Below are positions 17,824 through 26,898 of a DNA stretch of 64,000 nucleotides, piece by piece (within the stretch, counting starts at the first letter, position 1; every line of letters starts with the position of its first letter). The stretch is from NCBI RefSeq assembly GCF_001005305.1, contig NZ_LBMH01000001.1, positions 62,001-126,000 of the forward strand, given 5' to 3'. The notes under the pieces were generated by a model. It did not search any database and was not told where the DNA came from. It saw nothing but the letters and a program-made list of their open reading frames with translations. The DNA comes from Kordia zhangzhouensis. Its GTDB lineage: Bacteria > Bacteroidota > Bacteroidia > Flavobacteriales > Flavobacteriaceae. The translations under genes and the position numbers were made by a program.

Positions 17824-19998
17824 TTATTGTTTGTTTAATAAGGTATTTTCTATGAAATTGGTCATTTTAGTATACAAGTGCAAACGTGTATAACCTCCAT
17901 AAATTCCATGATTTTTATCTGGATAAATCATCCAATCGAATTGTTTGTTGGCAGCGATTAAAGCATCAATCATTCGCATGGTATTTTGCACATGTACATT
18001 GTCATCACCTGTACCATGAATTAACAGATAATCTCCTTTTAGTTTTTCCACATGATTAATTGGTGAGTTATCATCATAACCGCTTGCATTTTCTTGTGGT
18101 GTTTGCATATACCTTTCTGTATAAATTGTATCATAGAAACGCCAGCTCGTTACTGGAGCCACCGCAATTGCCATACTAAATACATCATTTCCTTTTAAGA
18201 TACAGTTACTTGACATGAATCCTCCATAACTCCATCCCCAAATCCCGATACGATTTTTATCTACATACGAACGCTTTCCTAGTTCAATGGCAGCATCAAT
18301 TTGATCTTCTACTTCATATTTCCCTAATTCTTTATAGGTAACTTTTTTAAAATCAGCCCCTTTAAATCCTGTTCCTCTACCATCAACACACACAACTATC
18401 AATCCTTTTTGTGCTAACATTTGATACCAATAATCGTTGGAACCGTTCCATCTATTTGCTACTTGTTGTGAACCTGGACCAGAATACTGATACATAAATA
18501 CCGGATATTTCTTAGAAGTATCAAAGTCAGCAGGTTTTATCATCCACGCATTGAGTTTATGACCTTTTGCTGTGGTTAAAGTGAAAAATTCTTTTGTAGA
18601 AGTACGATAATTAGCTAATTTTTCTTTTACAGAATCATTATTTCTAATTTCTTTTACCAAGTCTCCATTAGTAGCAGAGTGTAGTGTATATTCTGGAGGT
18701 GTTGTTGCACTTGAAAACGTATTTATAAAATACGTGAAATCTGCACTGAATTTTGCAGTATTTGTACCTTCTTTTGACGAAAGTCGCTTCTTTTTCTTTC
18801 CGTTTGTTTTGATTGAATAAATATCTCTATTAATAGAGCCATTTTCTACAGATTGATAGAACACTCGATCCGATTTCTTGTCATATCCGTAATAATTGGT
18901 TACTTCCCAAGGACCTTTAGTAATTTGATTAATCAATTCTCCATCTTTTTTATAAAGATAAATATGATTATAACCATCTTTCTCACTCGTCCAAATAAAG
19001 CTATTATCTGCTAAAAAAGTTAAATTATCTGTGATATCAATGTACGCTTTATCCGTTTCTTGTATAACCACTGATTTTTGTCTCGTTGCTGTATTATACA
19101 TAATCAAATCCAACTGATTTTGATGACGATTTAACACTTGGACACTTAAAACAGCCGGATCATTTGTCCACTTTATTCTTGGAATATAGAAATCTGTATA
19201 ATTTGATACATCTACAGTAGAAGTTTCCTCTTTATTCAAATTGTATAAATGCAAAGACACTTTGGCATTTGCTTCTCCTGCTTTAGGATATTTGAATACA
19301 TGCTGTTGCGGATACAACTTAGTTCCATATACATCCATAGAAAATTCTGGCACTTCTGTTTCATCAAAACGAATAAAAGCAATATAATCACTGGCTGCAT
19401 TCCATTGAAAAGCTCGAACAAAACTAAATTCCTCTTCATATACCCAATCTGTCACTCCATTGATGATTTTATTTTTTTTACCATCTGTTGTAATCTGCTT
19501 AACTACACCTGAAGTTAGATTCTTTACATAAATATTATTCTCATAAACGTAGGCAACCTTTTTTCCATCTGGAGAAAAGGTTGGCTCTTGAATTTTTTGA
19601 TCTGAAATTTTGATTACTTTTTTTGAAGCTATATCATACACAAAGTAGATTCCTAGTGTAGATCTTCTAAAAACTGATTCTACCTGCGTTGCAAGTAATA
19701 ATTTATCTTCGTTTTCACTAAAACTATATGAAGAAAAAGAACCTACTTCTGGAAGATTACTAGCACTGACTATCGTTTCCACTTTTTGCAGTGTCTTATA
19801 ATCATACTTATCAACAGAACCTTCTTGTCGGTTCAACACTGTATATTGCTGCCCATTATTCATAGAATGCAACACATACATTCCATTTGTGGAAAAAGCT
19901 CCTCCCCAAATTTCTTCTAACGTAATTTCTTTTTGTTGTGCAGTAACAATTTGTCCTATAATAAAGAACATAAAAAGAAAAACATGTTTTAATTTCAT
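17824..19998 (-). CDS. Dipeptidyl peptidase IV-type S9 peptidase, secreted
   Basis: 724 residues with a Sec signal (MKLKHVFLFMFFIIGQIVTAQ). Residues ~30-460 form the DPP-IV N-terminal beta-propeller. The C-terminal alpha/beta hydrolase carries the Ser in IGIWGWSYGGFMSS near residue 595, Asp in GTGDDNVHVQNT and His in YPDKNHGIYGG. The Glu motif DWVYEEEF, which binds the substrate amino terminus, is present. It releases X-Pro or X-Ala dipeptides, which the two POT transporters downstream on the same strand can import; the gap to the first is 41 bases. Confidence 0.93.
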   Translation of the reverse strand: MKLKHVFLFMFFIIGQIVTAQQKEITLEEIWGGAFSTNGMYVLHSMNNGQQYTVLNRQEGSVDKYDYKTLQKVETIVSASNLPEVGSFSSYSFSENEDKLLLATQVESVFRRSTLGIYFVYDIASKKVIKISDQKIQEPTFSPDGKKVAYVYENNIYVKNLTSGVVKQITTDGKKNKIINGVTDWVYEEEFSFVRAFQWNAASDYIAFIRFDETEVPEFSMDVYGTKLYPQQHVFKYPKAGEANAKVSLHLYNLNKEETSTVDVSNYTDFYIPRIKWTNDPAVLSVQVLNRHQNQLDLIMYNTATRQKSVVIQETDKAYIDITDNLTFLADNSFIWTSEKDGYNHIYLYKKDGELINQITKGPWEVTNYYGYDKKSDRVFYQSVENGSINRDIYSIKTNGKKKKRLSSKEGTNTAKFSADFTYFINTFSSATTPPEYTLHSATNGDLVKEIRNNDSVKEKLANYRTSTKEFFTLTTAKGHKLNAWMIKPADFDTSKKYPVFMYQYSGPGSQQVANRWNGSNDYWYQMLAQKGLIVVCVDGRGTGFKGADFKKVTYKELGKYEVEDQIDAAIELGKRSYVDKNRIGIWGWSYGGFMSSNCILKGNDVFSMAIAVAPVTSWRFYDTIYTERYMQTPQENASGYDDNSPINHVEKLKGDYLLIHGTGDDNVHVQNTMRMIDALIAANKQFDWMIYPDKNHGIYGGYTRLHLYTKMTNFIENTLLNKQ

Positions 19999-20263
19999 TC
20001 GCTCTAAGGTTTTATAAAAAGAAGATGTAACGCCTTCTATTTTTGAGTAATTTTAAATTATAAAGCTGACAATATACAAATATCAAGCAAGTACCACAAA
20101 AATCGAACCTTAAATTATATAGGGTGCAAATGAGATATTTTTTCTTCATTTTTTAACTCGTTTCCCCCTTTTTAATCACTTTTGAAGCAATTTGACTTCA
20201 AAAGCCTAATTTTCAAAGCGTTTTTTAATTTTTTTGAAATAAAAATGTTACTATTTCATTATG

Positions 20264-20271
20264 TATCTTTG
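20264..20271 (+). promoter_or_regulatory. -7 promoter box of the mevalonate-pathway operon
   Basis: TATCTTTG is an exact match to TAnnTTTG, 20 bases before the HMG-CoA reductase start. The -33 element is weak. The short distance implies a very short 5' leader. Confidence 0.6.
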
Positions 20272-20291
20272 CAGCCACAAAACCCTAATTT

Positions 20292-21620
20292 ATGATTGCT
20301 CCTATTACTGGATTTTCAAAACTTACTAAAAATAAAAAGATTGAATGGCTAGTTGACACTTATTTTTTAAATGATACAACCGCCATCAACACATTAAAAA
20401 AATATTGGAATTCTGATGAAGCTCTACAAAAACTTCACGATGAGTTTATCGAGAATACAATCACAAATTTTTATTTGCCTTTAGGTGTTGCACCTAATTT
20501 CCTCATCAATGACCAATTATATGCAATTCCTATGGCAATTGAAGAAAGTTCAGTTGTTGCCGCAGCAAGCAAAGCTGCAAAATTTTGGTTAACACGTGGT
20601 GGGTTTAAAGCTACAGTAATCAATACCGAAAAAGTAGGGCAAGTTCATTTTATGTATTTTGGAAATACTGAAAAATTAAAAGCATATTTTGAACATATTA
20701 AACCGCAATTGATTGAAGCAACTTCGCACATCACGCAAAATATGAAAAAACGCGGAGGAGGAATTACTGAAATCGAACTTAGAGACAAAACAAAACAGCT
20801 AGATGGGTATTTTCAACTACACTGCACATTTGAAACTGTTGACTCTATGGGAGCCAATTTCATTAACTCGTGCTTAGAGCAATTTGCTAAAACATTTGAA
20901 TCGGCTGCCAAATCGTATGGCCTTTTTTCTGAGAAAGAAAAAGAAATACAGATTGTAATGAGCATTTTATCCAATTATGTTCCCAATTGTTTGGTAAGAG
21001 CTGAAGTAAGTTGTCCTGTGAGTTCTTTGACAGAAAATGAATCAATCGATGCCAATGAATTTGCCGAAAAGTTTGTCCGTGCTATACAAATAGCGAAAAC
21101 AGAACCTTATCGAGCTGTAACACACAATAAAGGAATCATGAACGGCATTGATGCTGTTGTTCTCGCCACAGGTAATGATTTTAGGGCAATTGAAGCAGGC
21201 GTACATGCATATGCTTCAAAAGACGGAACTTATTCAAGCTTAACACATGCAGAAGCAACTAACGGCATCTTTAAATTTTGGATTGAAATTCCGCTTTCTT
21301 TAGGAACCGTAGGAGGGTTAACATCTTTGCATCCTCTGGTAAAAATAGCACTACAAATGCTTGGAAAACCTTCTGCTAAAGAGTTAATGCAAATTGTTGC
21401 AGTAGCAGGTTTAGCGCAAAATTTTGCTGCAATACGTTCACTAGTTACAACCGGGATTCAAAAAGGGCATATGAAAATGCATCTAATTAATATTTTGAAT
21501 CAATTAGAAGCCTCTGAAGATGAAAAAGCATATTTTGTGAACTTTTTTAAAGACAAAACAGTGACTCACAGCGCTGTTGTAAATGCATTTACAGCATACA
21601 AAAAAGAACATGCTTCATGA
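20292..21620 (+). CDS. Hydroxymethylglutaryl-CoA reductase, class II
   Basis: A 442-residue enzyme interconverting HMG-CoA and mevalonate. Family motifs: AIEESSVVAAASKAAKFW (catalytic Glu region), DSMGANFINSCLEQ, TGNDFRAIEAGVHAYA and LGTVGGLTSLHP. Length and lack of membrane helices place it in class II (bacterial). In flavobacteria it feeds the mevalonate route to isoprenoids. It overlaps the next gene by four bases (ATGA), so the two are translationally coupled. Confidence 0.93.
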   Translation: MIAPITGFSKLTKNKKIEWLVDTYFLNDTTAINTLKKYWNSDEALQKLHDEFIENTITNFYLPLGVAPNFLINDQLYAIPMAIEESSVVAAASKAAKFWLTRGGFKATVINTEKVGQVHFMYFGNTEKLKAYFEHIKPQLIEATSHITQNMKKRGGGITEIELRDKTKQLDGYFQLHCTFETVDSMGANFINSCLEQFAKTFESAAKSYGLFSEKEKEIQIVMSILSNYVPNCLVRAEVSCPVSSLTENESIDANEFAEKFVRAIQIAKTEPYRAVTHNKGIMNGIDAVVLATGNDFRAIEAGVHAYASKDGTYSSLTHAEATNGIFKFWIEIPLSLGTVGGLTSLHPLVKIALQMLGKPSAKELMQIVAVAGLAQNFAAIRSLVTTGIQKGHMKMHLINILNQLEASEDEKAYFVNFFKDKTVTHSAVVNAFTAYKKEHAS

Positions 21621-22528
21621 ATTTTTACAGCAACGGAAAATTATTGCTCACTGGAGAATATGTAGTGCTAGATGGTGCTAAATCATTGGCTATTCCTACA
21701 AAATTTGGACAAGCGTTGGTTGTAAAACATGTCGTTAGTACTGATAGAAGAAAGCTCGTTTGGGAAAGTTATGACGAGCGTAAAAATTGTTGGTATACTT
21801 CTTCTTTTTTTTTAGATGAACTCACACTTAATACTCCACATACTGACGAAGTAAGCCAAATTCTAACAACTATTTTATCGGAAGCAAAACGTTTAAATCC
21901 TAGTTTTTTAACAGGTATTCATGATTTTCATGTAAAAACCATGTTGACATTTCCTCGAAATTGGGGATTAGGCTCGTCGTCAACTTTGATTCACAATATT
22001 GCTTTGTGGGCAAATATAGATCCGTATGCACTACTTTGGAATGCTTTTTCAGGTAGCGGCTATGATATTGCTTGTGCAAAACATCATACTCCTATTATGT
22101 ATGAACTTATTAATAACAAACCCAAAGTAACGGAAATATCCTTTGTTCCAAGCTTTATGGATCAATTGTATTTTATTCACCTAAATCAGAAGCAAAATAG
22201 CAGAGCAGCTATCACAAAATATAGACAAAAAAGAGGGCATTTTATCAATGAAATTAAAATTGTTAATGCCATTACTTCAGAGATGATTTCTTGTAAATCT
22301 TTACACGATTTCAATCTTTTACTATCTGAGCATGAAGAAATTATTGCTACTATTATTGAAGAAACTCCAGTAAAAAAACGTCTCTTTTCAGATTATTTTG
22401 GTGAAATTAAGAGTTTGGGAGCTTGGGGCGGCGATTTTATTTTAGCAACAGGTAATGCTGACACTCCAAATTATTTTTCTAAAAAAGGATATACTACAAT
22501 TATTCCATTTAAAGAAATGATATTATAG
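21617..22528 (+). CDS. GHMP family kinase (mevalonate-pathway type)
   Basis: A 303-residue small-molecule kinase. It opens with the GHMP start FYSNGKLLLTGEYVVLDGAKSL; the ATP loop is present as RNWGLGSSSTLIHN near residue 118, and GSGYDIACA gives the substrate-binding GYD. The Gly-rich third motif is GAWGGDFIL near the C-terminus. Translational coupling to HMG-CoA reductase points to mevalonate or phosphomevalonate phosphorylation; which of the two is not decided by sequence alone. A strong bidirectional terminator follows. Confidence 0.87.
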   Translation: MNFYSNGKLLLTGEYVVLDGAKSLAIPTKFGQALVVKHVVSTDRRKLVWESYDERKNCWYTSSFFLDELTLNTPHTDEVSQILTTILSEAKRLNPSFLTGIHDFHVKTMLTFPRNWGLGSSSTLIHNIALWANIDPYALLWNAFSGSGYDIACAKHHTPIMYELINNKPKVTEISFVPSFMDQLYFIHLNQKQNSRAAITKYRQKRGHFINEIKIVNAITSEMISCKSLHDFNLLLSEHEEIIATIIEETPVKKRLFSDYFGEIKSLGAWGGDFILATGNADTPNYFSKKGYTTIIPFKEMIL

Positions 22529-22559
22529 TGTATATTATCATTTTATAAATAATATCATA

Positions 22560-22597
22560 AAAAAACCTGTGAATGAAAAATTCACAGGTTTTTTTAT
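22560..22597. terminator. Bidirectional intrinsic terminator
   Basis: Eleven-bp stem AACCTGTGAAT / ATTCACAGGTT with a short A loop, flanked by A and T tracts on both sides. It lies between the convergent GHMP kinase and PPIase genes and can serve both. Confidence 0.88.
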
Positions 22598-22620
22598 GAT
22601 TATATAAAAGCTTTTATCTA

Positions 22621-24729
22621 TTAGTAAAATACAGCTCTGTTATCTTCTATTTCTGCTGCACTTTTTAAAGCTTCAAATACAGAGTTTGTAGCCTTTACTG
22701 CTCTTTGATTTTTAAGCATGTTCATTTCTGCTAGATACGAATCTTTTGCAGGCGCACTCACTTTGTTTACGATTTCAATTTTGAAAACTCCTTTTTGTCC
22801 TGCAATAAGGTCTGATGTTGTTCCTTGCTCTAATGCAAATGCTGCCCCTACCACTTTTTGTTCTGGACCAACTCCAGGAACCATTGGCGCAGCCATTGAC
22901 AATGAAGTTGCTTGCTGAACTGAACTACCGTTTGCAGAAGCAATTTCTTCCATTGACTTTCCAGCGTTCATTTCTTTAATCATTTCAGCTTTCTTTTCAT
23001 TTCTTAGCTTAGTCAACACTCTTGCAGAAGCTTCTTCTACTGTAGGTAAACCAGCGTCATGTTTCGCTGTAAGCTGCACTACTAAGAATCCACTCCCAAT
23101 ATTAAAACGCTTGATATCTCCTATGCTTCTTGCATCTTCAAATGCCCAACGTACAATTTGACGTTGCTCAGCCATCCCAGAAATTCTATCATCAAGCTCT
23201 TTAATTTTATTTACAGGATTTACATTATATCCTTTTTCTTTAGCAACATCTACAAAAGCTGTATTTGACTTTCCTGCATCAGATTCAAATTTAGAAGATT
23301 CTGTAAATAAATCACTTAACGTTTTTTCTGTTACTTCTACTTCTTTAGCAATTGTAGCAAGTTTTACTACTTTTTGATTATTTTTTTGTTCTAAAATTTC
23401 GATAATATGGAATCCGAAAGGAGTTTCAACAATATCCATAGCTCCTTGTTCTTTTTCAAAAATGAAATCTTTGAAAGCCGGAGTTAATTGACCTCTTGTA
23501 AAATTGTTATACCAACCTAAATCTCCCCCTTTTTCTGCCGAACCTGGATCTGACGAGAACTCTTTTGCAAGGTCAGCAAATTTAGATTTATTTTTCTTTA
23601 TTACATTTAGAAGACTATCTGCTAATTTTTCAGCTTCTTCTTTTGTTCTTGTAATATCTGCAGCAGCTCTTTCAGTACCTGCATAACGCACCAAAATATG
23701 TCTACTCTTTACAGAATCTGGCAATTGTGCCGCTTCTACCAAGCGAGATATTTTGTATTGATTTGCTACTTTATATGGTCCATACACATCTCCTTCTTGC
23801 ATTGCTAAGATTGCATCTGCATGCTCAGAAGGCAATTGATTTTTGTAAAAATAGTCTGAAGTTTGTGTTACTTCTGTATTTTCATTAGCATAACCTACAG
23901 CATCTTCTGCAGCAGCAAGTTCTTTTTTATATCCTTTTACTACTTCCATCGTTTCTTCCTCATCAGATTTTGATGGAATTTCTTGGAAGTACACGTATTG
24001 AATATCTCTAGATTCTTTCTCTTCAAATTCAGATTTGTGATTTTCCATATATTTTAAAACATCACTCTTCTTTATTTCTACCAAAGAGTCAATAATAGAA
24101 GTGTAAGGTACGTAAGCATATTTAAATGTAACTTTATCATTCTCCATTCGATAAGCCATCTCAGCTTCTTTTACTGTCGCAATAGAACCTGCTTTTACCA
24201 AATTATAGTATAAATCTCTTTTTGCTTGACGAACAACGTAGTTCTCAGTTGCTATCCAGCTGTTATATTCTGCTGCTTTTTGAGCATCAGAATTTTTAGT
24301 TGCTTCTAAGTTATTTACATATTCTCTTAACTTAGCTTCTACAAATGTTCCTGATTCATCTTGAAAACGTGGGTCATTTGTGATATTTGGATTTGAAGTA
24401 AGTAAATTCCAAATTTCATCTTTTTCAATAGTGATTCCCAATTCGTCAAGTTGCTGAGTAATAAGTGTATTTTTCACTTCTTCATCCCAAATAGTGCTTA
24501 CTACTTGCATTGTTGAACGAGTTCCTCTTGAAAGATTTTTCCCGTACTCTACTTGATCTTGGAATTGTGCTCGTGAAATACTTTCACCATTTACAGTTCC
24601 TATGTTATTAGGTTGTTTATCTCCTCCGTTATTGTTGAATACGTCAGAAATTACGAAAGCAAAAAGTGCCAATCCAATAATTAGGATAAGGACTAATGTA
24701 CGTTGTCTAATTTTTGCAAGAATTGCCAT
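22621..24729 (-). CDS. Membrane-anchored peptidylprolyl isomerase (PpiD/SurA-like)
   Basis: A 702-residue periplasmic folding factor with one N-terminal helix (TLVLILIIGLALFAFVIS). A SurA_N-type chaperone domain follows (GESISRAQFQDQVEYG). The parvulin (PPIC) domain lies at ~335-445, with SRHILVRYAG, FADLAKEFSSDPGSAEKGGD and FGFHIIEI. A long C-terminal chaperone-like part ends in EDNRAVFY. Single-helix topology and length are typical of flavobacterial PpiD-like proteins that assist outer-membrane protein biogenesis. It heads or ends the minus-strand block with LptC and an outer-membrane protein. Confidence 0.92.
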   Translation of the reverse strand: MAILAKIRQRTLVLILIIGLALFAFVISDVFNNNGGDKQPNNIGTVNGESISRAQFQDQVEYGKNLSRGTRSTMQVVSTIWDEEVKNTLITQQLDELGITIEKDEIWNLLTSNPNITNDPRFQDESGTFVEAKLREYVNNLEATKNSDAQKAAEYNSWIATENYVVRQAKRDLYYNLVKAGSIATVKEAEMAYRMENDKVTFKYAYVPYTSIIDSLVEIKKSDVLKYMENHKSEFEEKESRDIQYVYFQEIPSKSDEEETMEVVKGYKKELAAAEDAVGYANENTEVTQTSDYFYKNQLPSEHADAILAMQEGDVYGPYKVANQYKISRLVEAAQLPDSVKSRHILVRYAGTERAAADITRTKEEAEKLADSLLNVIKKNKSKFADLAKEFSSDPGSAEKGGDLGWYNNFTRGQLTPAFKDFIFEKEQGAMDIVETPFGFHIIEILEQKNNQKVVKLATIAKEVEVTEKTLSDLFTESSKFESDAGKSNTAFVDVAKEKGYNVNPVNKIKELDDRISGMAEQRQIVRWAFEDARSIGDIKRFNIGSGFLVVQLTAKHDAGLPTVEEASARVLTKLRNEKKAEMIKEMNAGKSMEEIASANGSSVQQATSLSMAAPMVPGVGPEQKVVGAAFALEQGTTSDLIAGQKGVFKIEIVNKVSAPAKDSYLAEMNMLKNQRAVKATNSVFEALKSAAEIEDNRAVFY

Positions 24730-24826
24730 GTATCTTCAATTTTTATGAAATTCAGTGGGCGAAAATACAATTTCCTACTAAATAATAAAAGAAGAACTGC
24801 GTATTAATTCGTTTATTTTGGGGATT

Positions 24827-26104
24827 TTAATCTTCGGAAAGTATTTGTAATTGTATTGTGTCAATTTTTGTATTGGAAACTTCTACAATCGTAAACTTTA
24901 GATCGCCAATAATGATGACTTCATTTTGCGCCGGAATTTCTTCTGTTTCACTTACAATCAACCCTCCAAGAGTTCCATAGTTTTCACTTTCTGGAAGGGA
25001 TAATTTATATGTTTCATTGATATAATCAACCTCCAAACGCGCTGAGAATATATATTCTTTTTCTCCTATTTGTTTTTCTAGTAACTCGGTAACATCGTGC
25101 TCATCTTCTATTTCACCAAATAGTTCTTCTACAATATCTTCTACAGTCACTATTCCTGATGTTCCTCCGTACTCATCAAGTACTACCGCAATACTTTTTC
25201 GTTTTTTAGTAAGTACATTCAACACATCATTTGCCAACATTGCTTCGGGAACAAAGACAACCGGAAGCACTATACTTCGAATAGTTTTAGGTTTTTTAAA
25301 TAGTTCGAACGAGTGTACGTATCCAATAATATCATCAATCGTATCTTTATACACCAATATTTTTGAATACCCTGTTTCTGAAAAAAGTTTTGCTAGATTT
25401 TTAGTACTTTCTCTAAGCTCAATTGCCATGATTTCTGTTCGTGGAATCATGACTTCCCGCGTTTTTACCGCAGAAAACTCTAAAGCGTTTTGAAATATTT
25501 GAATTTCAGAATCAATATCTTCGTCTTGATGCCCTGCTTCTATCTGTTCGCTGATATAATCTCCCAATTCAACTTTGCTAAATTCCAATTGCACCTCATC
25601 TCCTTCCGTCTTAAAGAACTTCTTTAAAACCACATTAGATATCCACATAACAAATTCAGAAATTACCCAAAAAAGTTGATAAAAAATGTATGCAGGAATC
25701 GCTAAAAATTTAAGCAAACTATTAGCATATACTTGAAAGAATACTTTAGGTAAAAATTCTGCTGTAACCAAGATTAGAAGTGTCGTAATGATAGTCTGAA
25801 AAACCAACTCATACTCTACGGTAATGTATTGATTGAGCCAAGGAGTTTCATGAATCCACTCCACAACTAAATCTCCCATAAACAATCCATAGATTACAAG
25901 TGCAATGTTGTTTCCGACCAACATTGTAGCAATAAACTTAGAGGGTTTTTGCGTAAGTTGCCTTAATACTTTCGCAAGAATTCCGTCTTGTTTTTTTTCA
26001 AGTTCTATGTGAATTTTATTCGCAGAAACATATGCGATTTCCATTCCTGAGAAGAATGCAGAAAACAGTAATGCCGTTATGATAATAAGCAACTGTATTT
26101 CCAT
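24827..26104 (-). CDS. Hemolysin/CorC-type protein with DUF21 and CBS domains
   Basis: A 425-residue membrane protein. The DUF21 (CNNM) transmembrane domain fills residues ~1-175, then come a CBS pair (~200-330, including VMIPRTEIMAIEL and VLDEYGGTSGIVTVEDIVEELFG) and a C-terminal CorC_HlyC domain. Such proteins are Mg2+ export or regulation factors; the gliding protein GldE is a relative, but the length and locus here do not prove that role. It abuts a 64-residue ORF on its upstream side with no gap and is part of the CoaX-LptC block. Confidence 0.88.
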   Translation of the reverse strand: MEIQLLIIITALLFSAFFSGMEIAYVSANKIHIELEKKQDGILAKVLRQLTQKPSKFIATMLVGNNIALVIYGLFMGDLVVEWIHETPWLNQYITVEYELVFQTIITTLLILVTAEFLPKVFFQVYANSLLKFLAIPAYIFYQLFWVISEFVMWISNVVLKKFFKTEGDEVQLEFSKVELGDYISEQIEAGHQDEDIDSEIQIFQNALEFSAVKTREVMIPRTEIMAIELRESTKNLAKLFSETGYSKILVYKDTIDDIIGYVHSFELFKKPKTIRSIVLPVVFVPEAMLANDVLNVLTKKRKSIAVVLDEYGGTSGIVTVEDIVEELFGEIEDEHDVTELLEKQIGEKEYIFSARLEVDYINETYKLSLPESENYGTLGGLIVSETEEIPAQNEVIIIGDLKFTIVEVSNTKIDTIQLQILSED

Positions 26105-26299
26105 TTATTTTTGGTTTTTTCGGTCTTTGAATTTTTGCTCGTAATGTCTTCTAAAGAAAAACATAAACAATGAAACTACAGCAAAGACAACAAATAAATA
26201 ATCAATTGTTCCTAAACTGTTATATGTTTCTACAATTTTGTAGATAGACAATGCTGCTACAAAAAGATATACGTATTTGGTATAACTCAATACTTTCAC
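26105..26299 (-). CDS. Small two-helix membrane protein, unknown
   Basis: 64 residues with two hydrophobic stretches (YVYLFVAALSIYKIV and IDYLFVVFAVVSLFMFFF) and a strongly basic tail (RRHYEQKFKDRKNQK). It starts directly after lptC (25-base gap) and ends at the base before the CBS-protein start. The tight packing supports it as a real gene. No known family recognised. Confidence 0.75.
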   Translation of the reverse strand: MKVLSYTKYVYLFVAALSIYKIVETYNSLGTIDYLFVVFAVVSLFMFFFRRHYEQKFKDRKNQK

Positions 26300-26324
26300 G
26301 AGTAGTTAATTTTGGACGTTAGTT

Positions 26325-26897
26325 TTACTTGTCTTTTTCTTCGATAGGAATAGTACTATCATAGATTTCATGCGCGTCTACAATAGTAAAGTCTCTGTTG
26401 AAATCGATTCCATTTGTTCCTTGAACTAGCATACCGTATTCGCCACTGATTTTGTATTCTCCTTCCGTAAAAACCCATTCACGATCTTGATCCCAGTACA
26501 ATTGCGGCGCTTCCAATATATTTCCGTTGTGCATGACAACCTTTACATTTCCTTGTAAATCTACTAATCTTGTATCACTATACAAAATAGCATAGTCTGA
26601 AGTTACGACACTTTTATTGTTTTTCTCGTCAAAAAACTCTAATTCAATTCCGTTAGGAAATTCCATGAACGGAAATTTTTGATTTGAAAAATCTTTGTTA
26701 TACGGACTTCTAAGTGTAGATTTTACCTTTCCTGAATCCGTATATACTAAAAACATATTTTCTGCTTCACCAACAGGAAAACGTTTGGAATATGCTAGCT
26801 TTTGAATTTCGCTATAGTTATCCTGACATGAAAAAAACATTGTCACAGCTAATGCTGTGACAATGCAATGTAAGATATGTTTTGTATGTATTTTCAT
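26325..26897 (-). CDS. lptC: LPS export system periplasmic protein LptC
   Basis: 190 residues. A lipoprotein-like N-terminus (ALAVTMFFSCQDN) is followed by the beta-jellyroll region seen in LptC, with MFLVYTDSGKVKSTLRSPYNKDF, MEFPNGIELEFFDEKNN and YAILYSDTRLVDLQGNVKVV. It shuttles LPS from LptBFG to the LptA bridge. LptA and LptBFG are not in the window. It lies one base from the TPR gene upstream. Confidence 0.88.
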   Translation of the reverse strand: MKIHTKHILHCIVTALAVTMFFSCQDNYSEIQKLAYSKRFPVGEAENMFLVYTDSGKVKSTLRSPYNKDFSNQKFPFMEFPNGIELEFFDEKNNKSVVTSDYAILYSDTRLVDLQGNVKVVMHNGNILEAPQLYWDQDREWVFTEGEYKISGEYGMLVQGTNGIDFNRDFTIVDAHEIYDSTIPIEEKDK

Positions 26898-26898
26898 C

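Noticed and set aside
24827-26104. Calling the CBS/CorC protein GldE
   Set aside because: The domain order fits the wider CNNM/CorC group and no gliding gene is nearby; the name cannot be supported from sequence alone.
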